Source of the DNA: Pegea sp. RAD2-039
Taxonomy: Eukaryota; Chordata; Thaliacea; Salpida; Salpidae
DNA length: 64,000 nucleotides
Direction: 5' to 3'
Assembly (NCBI GenBank): GCA_034620365.1
Contig: JAQGEQ010000058.1
Location: forward strand, 434,001 to 498,000
In this document: one piece after another, positions 9,986 to 23,700 of the stretch
Numbering within the stretch: position 1 is the first letter of the stretch
Layout: every line of letters begins with the position of its first letter
Notes under the pieces: generated by a model
Told to the model about the DNA's origin: nothing
The model's database searches: none
What the model saw: the letters and a program-made list of their open reading frames with translations, nothing else
Made by a program: the position numbers and the translations under genes

Positions 9986-11759
9986 TTAAACTTTTTTAGA
10001 TGAAGGTTGTTCGGTTGTTGACCTGGCTAATGTTGATGTTGTATATTCATTTATGCTACTTATGTTAGCTGAGCTGCGTCTTGTATTAAGTGTTGATAAT
10101 GTAATAGAGTTCGATTGAATTGCTCTGGTAAATGGTAACCACCAAATTTTGCGAACTTCAACTGGTTTGATGCAAAAAATATAGAAAATGTAAACTCCCT
10201 GAAAAATAGTAAAATAATAATGTTTGTTAGTAGCTTTAGAGCTTTTAAACTAAATTCAAACTTTCATTTATGTCAACAACGTGGTTACATACTTTGACAA
10301 CTAAACAAGAGTAATATTTTTGACTCAATTAATAAATTTAACAGTTTTATTATTAAATTTCTTTCTAGTGATTATTTGTTCGAAGCTGATATAATATAAC
10401 AATCTTAATAAGTTGCTATTAGTTGCATAATATATATTATCAAAACAGAGTGTAAAAATGTTGAATATATTTAGGAAAAGTACCTGGAAACAATTAACCA
10501 AGTTGAAGATCCAACTGGTCACTAGATGATAAGTTGGATCCGTTGAAAAAGTCATGAAAATGCCGAAAGCCCATCCTAAGCCCAATGTAAAAGTTAAAGT
10601 GATAGCCAAAGATGCAGTTTCCCTGTTTTGTGACTTTCTACTTGATGTTATCTTGACAAAAACGTGATAAACTTTAGTTGACTTTTCTTAAAACTAAATA
10701 TTTCTTTAATAAGTTTATTTGACTTCTTAAATAATTACAAAATCTGATGAAAACTCATCCATTTAAGATTAAAATTTTTACTTTATTTCTTTTTATTGTT
10801 GTTTCTCTCATCACACAAATACATACGAATGTATTGTAACATAATATAATAGCAATGATGGCTAGAAATCCAATATACAAGGAGTAACTGTGTAACCAGC
10901 ACATGTGTGAAGCACGATAATGTGATTTATAATATCGAGACTCGAAAGCAATCTCTGAAAGAGAAAACTGAACTTTAATAAGTGTTTGGGATGTGATCAC
11001 TAAATTATAAGATAGATAAATCGTAATACTCTGATATGATAATCAAGCAGATGCCAAACGTTTCATAAGTAGACAAAAAGAAATTAATCTTCAAACTATT
11101 TTTAAAAAAGTCAACTTGCTTTTATCACATAAATTGACTTGATATTCTTGATCTAGCTTTCCGAAAGTAATTGAAGAATTGATAGCCACAATAATCAAAG
11201 GAATTCCATATGAGAAAATATGACATTTTAGCAAAAAATGGTCACTTTCATTACTAAATATCTAAAACAACATTTAAAGCTTTTTATTGTAGCATAGAAA
11301 AACAATCAAAGGTTATACTATGCTCGAGTCTACTGCATAACTGATAATAAATATTTGACATTTTATAATTACTTTAACGAGAGTGTAGTACAGCTTATAC
11401 CCATAGATACCTATCCATAACCATGCTACCAAGAAAAAGTAATGTAATAAGCAAGTAATGACATTGCAAGTGATTGTGTCATCTACCATGTTTACACCTG
11501 ATAGAAATATGATATAAGCAAGTAACAGGTTGAAATAAATGTTGATCTGAATTTTTGTCCATTGCTTTTGCCGTAACTTTCTGTAAATATCTTTTTTAAT
11601 TTGCATTTTATTGTTTCCAAAATAATTAGTAGAAAGATTATTGACTTACGAGTTATAAAGATATATACAAGTTGTGAAAAAAATACCCATAACTGATAAT
11701 ATTAGAGCTACCATGCTGAAAACATCTAAAGTAATATCTTTGGGTTGTACACTTGGAGT
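9986..11759 (-). other. Seven-transmembrane region and tail of the CCP receptor
   Basis: Six exons. TM1 contains VALILSVMGIFFTT; TM2-3 keeps LLHYFFLVAWLWIGIYGYKL, typical of family B2 receptors; TM4 has SYGIPLIIVAI; the second extracellular loop has HMCWL before TM5; TM6 has GLGWAFGIFM; the TM7 end is FNLVNCFQ spliced to GVYIFYIFCIKP. The tail is about 58 residues, rich in Ser and Thr, with no recognisable PDZ-binding end. Confidence 0.8.
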
Positions 11760-14700
11760 CTGTTGGAAGATTACAATTATTTATTTGAGTGAAACATTTA
11801 TATTACAAATAAAACGACAAATAAAGTTGATAGGAAAGCAAATTACAAATGAAGTACAAACCACAATAAGAGCAAAATTAGTGGTGTGATCACATCTACA
11901 GACAGGTAGATCATTACTGATCTCTAAGCAGCATCCAAAATTTGACCATTTCAAGTTAGTTTCATCCCAGTAAACACATTCTTGCTCTAAATAAATTACC
12001 TGAAATGAAAATCTGAGTCAATTTTTTTTGATGAGTTATAAAAATGATTTTATGTCTTATTGAAGACCTATGTAAGTTTTGTATGAGTGATTGGAGCTCA
12101 CAAAAATTATTAAATAAGACTTAAAGCTTATAAAATTTCTGATTTCTGCAAAAACATTTCTACGATTACTCACATCAAGTTTATCTTTTTTAACTTTTCC
12201 TTTTCCAAAAGCCCCAGACTGGCTTGAGTGAACAATTGTGACATTAGTGCTTAATTTGTTATCGTTGACATTTCTCTTTTCTCTTATTGGTGCTTCTAGA
12301 AAAAGTCTTGCTGATATCACCTTCAAAAAGTTAAACAGCTTACATCTGTTGCTGACTTGAAATAATTGGTGTCATATGATTTATGAATTGGTAGCACTTG
12401 AATTTTCAAGAATAAGAAAAGGAAGTATGAGTGAATATTAATATTAATAAACTTTAAGAAGCTGATACCAAACTATATTAGATGGAATAACTACAAATTC
12501 ACTTGAAGTTTATAATTTCGAGATTAAAAGAGGACACAAATTTGAGATGATAACAACAGTAAATAAAGCATTTAATTAAGAGTAAAATATATTATCCAAC
12601 GTTTTGTTATTTTTAAAGATAATTAGTTTGTTTAAGTGTAATTATCAAAACTTAATGTGTTTTTTTTATTCAAATAATGTTTTTTCTGAGATTTATAATA
12701 TAAAAACAAACCGTATCGACGTCTGTTGTTCCAAACAAACTGTGATCATTAAAATAAGTGAATATTACTTTTAGATTCTTATCTGAACGTAAATTTTGTG
12801 GAATCTCAGCAGTGATGTTTAGGTGATAAATTTGAGTGTTGGAATCAATCCAAAGTGGAGCGTATGATAATTTATCAATATTTGCTTTAGGTTTTTCAAC
12901 CTTAAAGATGAGAAGTTATTTATTAACGAGTTAAACTTCTAAGACTATTTACTTTTAACTGAATGTTATCAGTTATAATTTCAATTTTTCCAGTACTAGA
13001 ATCCAACTTTACTTGATCAGCTATTTTGTTAATGGTTTTAAGAATGGTTTGTTGCTGTGAAGGTTCAAGAGAAACTTGTTTACTTTCAGCACTTGTATCT
13101 TTACTAAGTTCAGATGCTACTTGAGTAACTGATTCAAGTGTTTCAATGTCTATCTATATTCAAAGACATTTTACTGATATTAAAATCAATTTGATTATAA
13201 AACAAAAACGAAACACAGAAAATCTAAGGTATAAATAATTCAACCAAGAAACAAACAGATTGCTTCAGTGAAACCAACCAATATAACTAAAGAATAATTT
13301 TGTTTATAAGAGTTTAATCATTTAAGATTTTGATGAAACTTAATAGATTATAAGATTTAGATGTTAATATAAATATTTGATCTCTGAAGTTTCAAAATAA
13401 AAGATTTGTAAATTACTTTTTCATCTTCAACATTTTCTAGTGCCTTGTTTAGAATATCAACAACTTCTGAGACATCTTTAGAAGTGATATTTGAGGTAGT
13501 AACAATTGTGGCTAGATTACTAATTACATCGCTTGTTTGAGATATATTGAATTTTAATTCACTAATCTAAAAGTCAATATAATCATTTATTACTTATAAA
13601 TGAGAAATTTGTTTATTTAGTAAGATTAATCAATGTTTGAAGATGCAATAACTAATATTCTAGCAATAAAAACATGATAAGTAAGAATTAACTCACTTCA
13701 GACAACAGTGACGACACTGTAGCTTTACAATCTGTTTCTTTTATGGTTGATGGATCAAACTCAGAATTATGATTGTTTTTATTTAAAGCACATTTGATGA
13801 CTGCTTTTGCCTGACCTACAAATTGTTTCATTATTATTAATTGAACAATACTTTTTTCAAATTGTATTAAACGCTTACCTTTTGGACATTTTTCCTCAGA
13901 ATAAGCAACTGAGTTAGCAACTGTGAATGGAAATTTGAAACCTTTAATTGTCTTTTCCGAGCAAGCAACTAGAAATTATTTAAAGTCATCTATTGGTTTC
14001 TTAAGATATTTGTAAAATCTATTACTGATTAAGACTTTAATTGTTCTATTAGTTTTTAATCAATTATTACATGGAATTAATGAACTACCGAAAGGTTTGA
14101 TGCTTAGTCCTTCCAAAGGGTTGTATCTGTTGTATTCCAAATAATTTTCCATCAAGTTAGAATACGAAACATCAGAATCCAATTCAAGAACGTAGCTTGA
14201 ATTATTGAAGTTTGAAATTTAAAACATTATTTTACATAATGAAGAGGTTAATGAATATTTTTCCTTATGAAAAGTAGTAGAAAAGTTTTCCAAACCAACC
14301 AGTTTTTGATGTTTTCAAATTTGGTTTAATAATTTTTATTAAGTAAAAGAATTTAACATTTCAAAAAGAAATAGTTTAAACACAGTTAAATATTTACATT
14401 AAAAAAGTAGAAAAATATAAGTGCTAACATTAAAATTAAATTGTAAGATGCAGAGTATGCTAAGGTTTTTTGAATCAATAATCTTTATCAAATAACCTGA
14501 AAATTACATTTGTTTTGACCTTAGTTGAATTTACCTTAAAATTCATAAATTTAGAAAGAATGAAAACTAAACTTATGTACATCCTGAGCACCAATTAAAA
14601 TTTATCTTTAAATTATAACTAAAGAAGTTTGACTATGGTGCTACTCAATAAATAATAAAAAAAAAACTCACGATATAAAAACTTCTTTTGAGTTTGTTGA

Positions 14701-17700
14701 TCTCGCAGTAACAAATGTTTCTTTTTTGTGATTTGGAAAAAAAACAAGATTGGTTATTGAACTTTTATATTGATCTGATTGAAATGATTTAGAAAGATGA
14801 TTTTTGATGATAGTAGATAGATTTTCAACTATAACACCTTGATATATTTGTGTAAAATTATAAAAGTACATTTCTGCAAATGTAAACAAATATAATTAGT
14901 ATTTGAACAAACTGTAAAAAAATAACATTCTATTTCTTAATTTACACATTCTAGAAAAATTTCATTTGGAATTAAGCAACTAATATAAAATGAAATTAGT
15001 TGAACATTTCATATTTTGCTTCTAATTTAATGGAACAGTTGAGAAAATTAAAATAGTCATATGAGATAGCTAGTTTTAATTGGACGGTAGTAGCCATGAA
15101 GAATAGGTTTTGGTGCTGTATAATCTAAATATTGTAAAATATTTTATAAAAATATTATTGAATTTGTGTACTTATCGAACAGGAATTTTGCAAAATGAAA
15201 ATAAAATATCAGATATAACATTAGAAATAAACAAATTGAAAAGAAAAATTGTAAATTTGATTTTAAATCTCGACTTTGTATTGAGTTGTTTTACAATTTG
15301 TAAAAGTTGTTCAAATATTACCAGACTGAGTTGTAGATATTTCTATTATGGATACATAATATTATTTGATTTAATTACAAATTGTAGTTTTAGTTACTTT
15401 GACGACAATTCATATCCAAATTGTTGTTGAATTTGCCATCTGAGCATGTAATGTTTTTTCGAAGAATAATAGAAAAATTGCCTTTTTCATTTTCATAAAC
15501 AAGTTCAAAACCTTTGTTGCATGTATATGATACTGTATCTCCTTCAGAATAATTATCTTTAACGGGATTGTAATATCCATCAGTTAGCTGCCCAGGATTC
15601 GAACACACTTTTCAAGAAAACAATACTTTTTGACATATAAATAGAAAACTAGAATCTTATTACAAAAACGTTTTTGTTTTACAGAAATTAAGCTTATGTA
15701 GTTTTAAATAGTCTTATAAAAGTTATGAATGTTTTCAACTAGATGATTGGGTTTATTTTTTGTTATATTTAGCTTCTGTCATTTTAAACAGTTTACATTT
15801 ACTTTAAAGCGCAAGAATTCAATTTCTAACTTTATATATGATTCAGAATAAAAAAGTCTATTTTAGCTTTAATGTAAAGATTTATATTCAATATTTTTGT
15901 GTTGAGAATGCTATAAATATATAAATTAGTTTATATACTATTATTTCTTACTTTTCTGACATTTCATGTTTAGAAAACTGGGAAAACTTCCATTTTTACA
16001 GGTTAACAAACTTGATACATTAGAAGAAGATGAGTTATTGTTGATAGAACCAAGCTCAAGGTCTTTATCATCATAATACAGTTGAAAACCTATGTCACAA
16101 ACATAGTTTATTTGATCTTCATTAAAATAATATTTCTTAATTGGACTGTAAGATCCATTGGCAAGCTCCTTAGGATTTGAACAAACTGTAAAAAAATAAC
16201 ATTTTGTTTCTTAATTTACACGTACTAGAAAAATTTCATTTGGACTTAAGCAACTAATGTAAAATGAAATTAGTTGAACATTTCATATTTTGCTTCTAAT
16301 TTAATGGAACAGTTGAGAAATTTAAAATAGTCATATGAGATAGCTAGTTTTAATTGGACGTTAGTAGCCATGAAGAATAGGTTTTGATGCAGTATAATCT
16401 AAATATTGTAAAATATATTATAAAAATATTATTGAATTTGTGTACTTATCGAACAGGAATTTTGCAAAATGAAAATAAAATATCAGATATAACATTAGAA
16501 ATCAACAAATTGAAAAGAAAAATTGTAAATTTGATTTTAAATTTCGACTTTGTATTGAGTTGTTTTACAATTTGTAAAAGTTTTTCAAATATTACCAGAA
16601 TGAGTTGTAGATATTTCTGTTATGGATACATAATATTATTTGATTTAATTACAAATTATAATTTAAGTTACTTTGACGACAATTCATTTCCAAATTGTTG
16701 TTGAATTTGCCATCTGAGCATGTAATGTTTTTTCGAAGAATAATAGAAAAATTGCCTTTTTCATTTTCATAAACAAGTTCAAAACCTTTGTTGCATGCAT
16801 ATGATATTGTATCTCCTTCAGAATAATTATCTTTAGCGGGGTTGTAATATCCATCAGTTAGCTGCCCAGGATTCGAACACACTTTTCAAGAAAACAATAC
16901 TTTTTGTCATATAAATAGAAAACTAGAATCTTATTACAAAAACGTTTTTGATTTATAGAAATTAAGCTTATTCAGTTTTAAAATAGTCTTATAAAAGTTA
17001 TGAATGTTTTCAACTAGATGATTGGGTTTATTTTTTGTTATATTTAGCTTCTGTCATTAAACAGTTTACATTTACTTTTAAGCACATGAATTCAATTTCT
17101 AACTTTATATATGATTCAGAATAAAAAAGTCAGATTTAGCTTCTATGTAAAGATTTATATTCAATATTTTAGTGTTGAGAATGCTATAAATATATAAATT
17201 AGTTTATATACTATTATTTCTTACTTTTATGACATTTCATGTTTAGAAAACTGGGAAAACTTCCATTTTTACAGGTTAACAAACTTGATACATTAGAAGA
17301 AGATGAGTTATTGTTGATAGAACCAAGCTCAAGGTCTTTATCATCATAATACATTTGAAAACCTATGTCACAAACATAGTTTATTTGATCTTCATTAAAA
17401 TAATATTTCTTAATTGGACTGTAAGATCCATTGGCAAGCTCCTTAGGATTTGAACAAACTGTAAAAAAATAAAATTTTATTTCTTAATTTACACGTTCTA
17501 GAAAAATTTCATTTGGAATTAAGCAACTAATGTAAAATGAAATTTGTTGAACATTTCATATTTTGCTTCTAATTTAATGGAACAGTTGAGAAAATTAAAA
17601 TAGTCATATGAGATAGCTAGTTATAATTTGACGTTAGTAGCCATGAAGAATAGGTTTTGGTCCAGTATAATCTAAATATTGTAAAATATATTATAAAAAT

Positions 17701-20700
17701 ATTATTGAATTTGTGTACTTATCGAACAGGAATTTTGCAAAATGAAAATAAAATATCAGATATAATATTAGAAATAAACAAATTGAAAAGAAAAATTGTA
17801 AATTTGATTTTAAATTTCGACTTTGTATTGAGTTTTTTTACAATTTCAAAAGATGTTCAAATTTTACCAGACTGAGTTGTAGATATTTCAATTATGGATA
17901 CATAATATTATTTGATTTAATTACAAATTGTAGTTTTAGTTACTTTGACGACAATTCATATCCAAATTGTTGTTGAATTTGCCATCTGAGCATGTAATGT
18001 TTTTTCGAAGAATAATAGAAAAATTGCCTTTTTCATTTTCATAAACAAGTTCAAAACCTTTGTTGCATGCATATGATATTGTATCTCCTTCAGAATAATT
18101 ATCTTTAACGGGGTTGTAATATCCATCAGTTAGCTGCCCAGGGTTCGAACACACTTTTCAAGAAAACAATACTTTTTGACATATAAATAGAAAACTAGAA
18201 TCTTATTACAAAAACGTTTTTGATTTATAGAAATTAAGCTTTTATAGTTTTAAAATAGTCTTATAAAAGTTATGAATGTTTTCAACTAGATGATTGGGTT
18301 TATTTTTTGTTATATTTAGCTTCTGTCATTAAACAGTTTACATTTACTTTTAAGCGCAAGAATTCAATTTCTAACTTTATATATGATTCAGAATAAAAAA
18401 GTCAGATTTAGCTTCTATGTAAAGATTTATATTCAATATTTTAGTGTTGAGAATGCTATAAATATATAAATTAGTTTATATACTATTATTTCTTACTTTT
18501 CTGACATTTCATGTTTAGAAAACTGGGAAAACTTCCAATTTTACAGGTTAACAAACTTGATACATTAGAAGAAGATGAGTTATTGTTGATAGAACCAAGC
18601 TCAAGGTCTTTATCATCATAATACATTTGAAAACCTTTGTCACAGACATATTTTATTTGATCTTCATTAAAATAATATTTCTTAATTGGACTGTAAGATC
18701 CATTGGCAAGCTCCTTAGGATTTGAACAAACTGTAAAAAAATAAAATTTTATTTCTTAATTTACACGTTCTAGAAAAATTTCATTTGGAATTAAGCAACT
18801 AATGTAAAATGAAATTTGTTGAACATTTCATATTTTGCTTCTAATTTAATGGAACAGTTGAGAAAATTAAAATAGTCATATGAGATAGCTAGTTATAATT
18901 TGACGTTAGTAGCCATGAAGAATAGGTTTTGGTCCAGTATAATCTAAATATTGTAAAATATATTATATAAATATTATTGAATTTGTGTACTTATCGAACA
19001 GGAATTTTGCAAAATGAAAATAAAATATCAGATATAACATTAGAAATCAACAAATTGAAAAGAAAAATTGTAAATTTGATTTTAAATTTCGACTTTGTAT
19101 TGAGTTTTTTTACAATTTCAAAAGATGTTCAAATTTTACCAGACTGAGTTGTAGATATTTCAATTATGGATACATAATATTATTTGATTTAATTACAAAT
19201 TGTAGTTTTAGTTACTTTGACGACAATTCATATCCAAATTGTTGTTGAATTTGCCATCTGAGCATGTAATGTTTTTTCGAAGAATAATAGAAAAATTGCC
19301 TTTTTCATTTTCATAAACAAGTTCAAAACCTTTGTTGCATGCATATGATATTGTATCTCCTTCAGAATAATTATCTTTAACGGGGTTGTAATATCCATCA
19401 GTTAGCTGCCCAGGATTCGAACACACTTTTCAAGAAAACAATACTTTTTGTCATATAAATAGAAAACTAGAATCTTATTACAAAAACGTTTTTGATTTAC
19501 AGAAATTAAGCTTATTCAGCTTTAAAATAGTCTTATAAAAGTTATGAATGTTTTCAACTAGATGATTGGGTTTATTTTTTGTTATATTTAGCTTCTGTCA
19601 TTTTAAACAGTTTACATTTACTTAAAAGCGCAAGAATTCAATTTCTAACTTTATATATGATTCAGAATAAAAAAGTCTAATTTAGCTTTTATGTAAAGAT
19701 TTATATTCAATATTTTAGTGTTGAGAAAGCTATAAATATATAATTAGTTTTATATACTATTATTTCTTACTTTTTTGACATTTCATGTTTAGAAAACTGG
19801 GAAAACTTCCATTTTTACAGGTTAACAAACTTGATACATTAGAAGAAGATGAGTTATTGTTGATAGAACCAAGCTCAAGGTCTTTATCATCATAATACAT
19901 TTGAAAACCTTTGTCACAAACATAGTTTATTTGATCTTCATTAAAATAATATTTCTTAATTGGACTGTAAGATCCATTGGCAAGCTCCTTAGGATTTGAA
20001 CAAACTGTAAAAAAATAAAATTTTATTTCTTAATTTACACGTTCTAGAAAAATTTCATTTGGAATTAAGCAACTAATGTAAAATGAAATTTGTTGAACAT
20101 TTCATATTTTGCTTCTAATTTAATGGAACAGTTGAGAAAATTAAAATAGTCATATGAGATAGCTAGTTATAATTTGACGTTAGTAGCCATGAAGAATAGG
20201 TTTTGGTCCAGTATAATCTAAATATTGTAAAATATATTATAAAAATATTATTGAATTTGTGTACTTATCGAACAGGAATTTTGCAAAATGAAAATAAAAT
20301 ATCAGATATAATATTAGAAATAAACAAATTGAAAAGAAAAATTGTAAATTTGATTTTAAATTTCGACTTTGTATTGAGTTTTTTTACAATTTCAAAAGAT
20401 GTTCAAATTTTACCAGACTGAGTTGTAGATATTTCAATTATGGATACATAATATTATTTGATTTAATTACAAATTGTAGTTTTAGTTACTTTGACGACAA
20501 TTCATATCCAAATTGTTGTTGAATTTGCCATCTGAGCATGTAATGTTTTTTCGAAGAATAATAGAAAAATTGCCTTTTTCATTTTCATAAACAAGTTCAA
20601 AACCTTTGTTGCATGCATATGATATTGTATCTCCTTCAGAATAATTATCTTTAACGGGGTTGTAATATCCATCAGTTAGCTGCCCAGGGTTCGAACACAC

Positions 20701-23700
20701 TTTTCAAGAAAACAATACTTTTTGACATATAAATAGAAAACTAGAATCTTATTACAAAAACGTTTTTGATTTATAGAAATTAAGCTTTTATAGTTTTAAA
20801 ATAGTCTTATAAAAGTTATGAATGTTTTCAACTAGATGATTGGGTTTATTTTTCGTTATATTTAGCTTCTGTCATTAAACAGTTTACATTTACTTTTAAG
20901 CGCAAGAATTCAATTTCTAACTTTATATATGATTCAGAATAAAAAAGTCAGATTTAGCTTCTATGTAAAGATTTATATTCAATATTTTAGTGTTGAGAAT
21001 GCTATAAATATATAAATTAGTTTATATACTATTATTTCTTACTTTTTTGACATTTCATGTTTAGAAAACTGGGAAAACTTCCATTTTTACAGGTTAACAA
21101 ACTTGATACATTAGAAGAAGATGAGTTATTGTTGATAGAACCAAGCTCAAGGTCTTTATCATCATAATACATTTGAAAACCTTTGTCACCGACATATTTT
21201 ATTTGATCTTCATTAAAATAATATTTCTTAATTGGACTGTAAGATCCATTGGCAAGCTCCTTAGGATTTGAACAAACTGTAAAAAAATAACATTTTGTTT
21301 CTTAATTTACACGTTCTAGAAAAATTTCATTTGGAATTAAGCAACTAATGTAAAATGAAATTTGTTGAACATTTCATATTTTGCTTCTAATTTAATGGAA
21401 CAGTTGAGAAAATTAAAATAGTCATATGAGATAGCTAGTTATAATTTGACGTTAGTAGCCATGAAGAATAGGTTTTGGTCCAGTATAATCTAAATATTGT
21501 AAAATATATTATATAAATATTATTGAATTTGTGTACTTATCGAACAGGAATTTTGCAAAATGAAAATAAAATATCAGATATAACATTAGAAATCAACCAA
21601 ATTGAAAAGAAAAATTGTAAATTTGATTTTAAATTTCGACTTTGTATTGAGTTTTTTACAATTTCAAAAGATGTTCAAATTTTACCAGACTGAGTTGTAG
21701 ATATTTCTATTATGGATACATAATATTATTTGATTTAATTACAAATTGTAGTTTTAGTTACTTTGACGACAATTCATATCCAAATTGTTGTTGAATTTGC
21801 CATCTGAGCATGTAATGTTTTTTCGAAGAATAATAGAAAAATTGCCTTTTTCATTTTCATAAACAAGTTCAAAACCTTTGTTGCATGCATATGATATTGT
21901 ATCTCCTTCAGAATAATTATCTTTAACGGGGTTGTAATATCCATCAGTTAGCTGCCCAGGATTCGAACACACTTTTCAAGAAAACAATACTTTTTGTCAT
22001 ATAAATAGAAAACTAGAATCTTATTACAAAAACGTTTTTGATTTACAGAAATTAAGCTTATTCAGCTTTAAAATAGTCTTATAAAAGTTATGAATGTTTT
22101 CAACTAGATGATTGGGTTTATTTTTTGTTATATTTAGCTTCTGTCATTTTAAACAGTTAACATTTACTTAAAAGCGCAAGAATTCAATTTCTAACTTTAT
22201 ATATGATTCAGAATAAAAAAGTCTATTTTAGCTTTTATGTAAAGATTTATATTCAATATTTTAGTGTTGAGAAAGCTATAAATATATAACCTAGTTTTAT
22301 ATACTATTATTTCTTACTTTTTTGACATTTCATGTTTAGAAAACTGGGAAAACTTCCATTTTTACAAGTTAACAAACTTGATACTATTAGAAGAAGATGA
22401 GTTATTGTTGATAGACCAAGCTCAAGGTCTTTATCATCATAATACATCTCATAATACATTTGAAAACCTTTGTCACAAACATAGTTTATTTGATCTTCAT
22501 TAAAATAATATTTCTTAATTGGACTGTAAGATCCATTGGCAAGCTCCTTAGGATTTGAACAAACTGTAAAAAAATAACATTTTGTTTCTTAATTTACACG
22601 TTCTAGAAAAATTTCATTTGGAATTAAGCAACTAATGTAAAATGAAATTAGTTGAACATTTCATATTTTGCTTCTAATTTAATGGAACAGTTGAGAAAAT
22701 TAAAATAGTCATATGAGATAGCTAGTTTTAATTGGACGTTAGTAGCCATGAAGAATAGGTTTTGGTGTAGTATAATCTAAATATTGTAAAATATATTATA
22801 AAAATATTATTGAATTTGTGTACTTATCGAACAGGAATTTTGCAAAATGAAAATAAAATATCAGATATAACATTAGAAATAAACAAATTGAAAAGAAAAA
22901 TTGTAAATTTGATTTTAAATTTCGACTTTGTATTGAGTTGTTTTACAATTTGTAAAAGTTTTTCAAATATTACCAGAATGAGTTGTAGATATTTCTATTA
23001 TGGATACATAATATTATTTGATTTAATTACAAATTATAGTTTAAGTTACTTTGACGACAATTCATTTCCAAATTGTTGTTGAATTTGCCATCTGAGCATG
23101 TAATGTTTTTTCGAAGAATAATAGAAAAATTGCCTTTTTCATTTTCATAAACAAGTTCAAAACCTTTGTTGCATGCATATGATATTGTATCTCCTTCAGA
23201 ATAATTATCTTTAACGGGGTTGTAATATCCATCAGTTAGCTGCCCAGGATTCGAACACACTTTTCAAGAAAACAATACTTTTTGACATATAAATAAAAAA
23301 CTAGAATCTTATTACAAAAACGTTTTTGATTTACAGAAATTAAGCTTATTCAGTTTTAAAATAGTCTTATAAAAGTTATGAATGTTTTCAACTAGATGAT
23401 TGGGTTTATTTTTTGTTATATTTAGCTTCTGTCATTAAACAGTTTACATTTACTTTTAAGCGCAAGAATTCAATTTCTAACTTTATATATGATTCAGAAT
23501 AAAAAAGTCTATTTTAGCTTTTATGTAAAGATTTATATTCAATATTTTTGTGTTGAGAATGCTATAAATATATAAATTAGTTTTATATACTATTATTTCT
23601 TACTTTTTTGACATTTCATGTTTAGAAAACTGGGAAAACTTCCATTTTTACAAGTTAACAAACTTGATACATTAGAAGAAGATGAGTTATTGTTGATAGA

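Noticed and set aside
11313-11889. Extra hydrophobic stretch after the GPS (frames containing FAICFPINFICRF)
   Set aside because: It is intron read-through. A GT after ALIVs GTG and an AG before ACTCCA remove it and give a normal GPS-to-TM1 spacing; the same holds in all four copies.
12344-12396. A 53-bp candidate exon in the GAIN region (frame LPI..SYDTNYFKSATD)
   Set aside because: Its length is not a multiple of three, whereas the flanking exons are both phase 0 and join naturally as DVD-x-VISARL. Including it would break the whole model.
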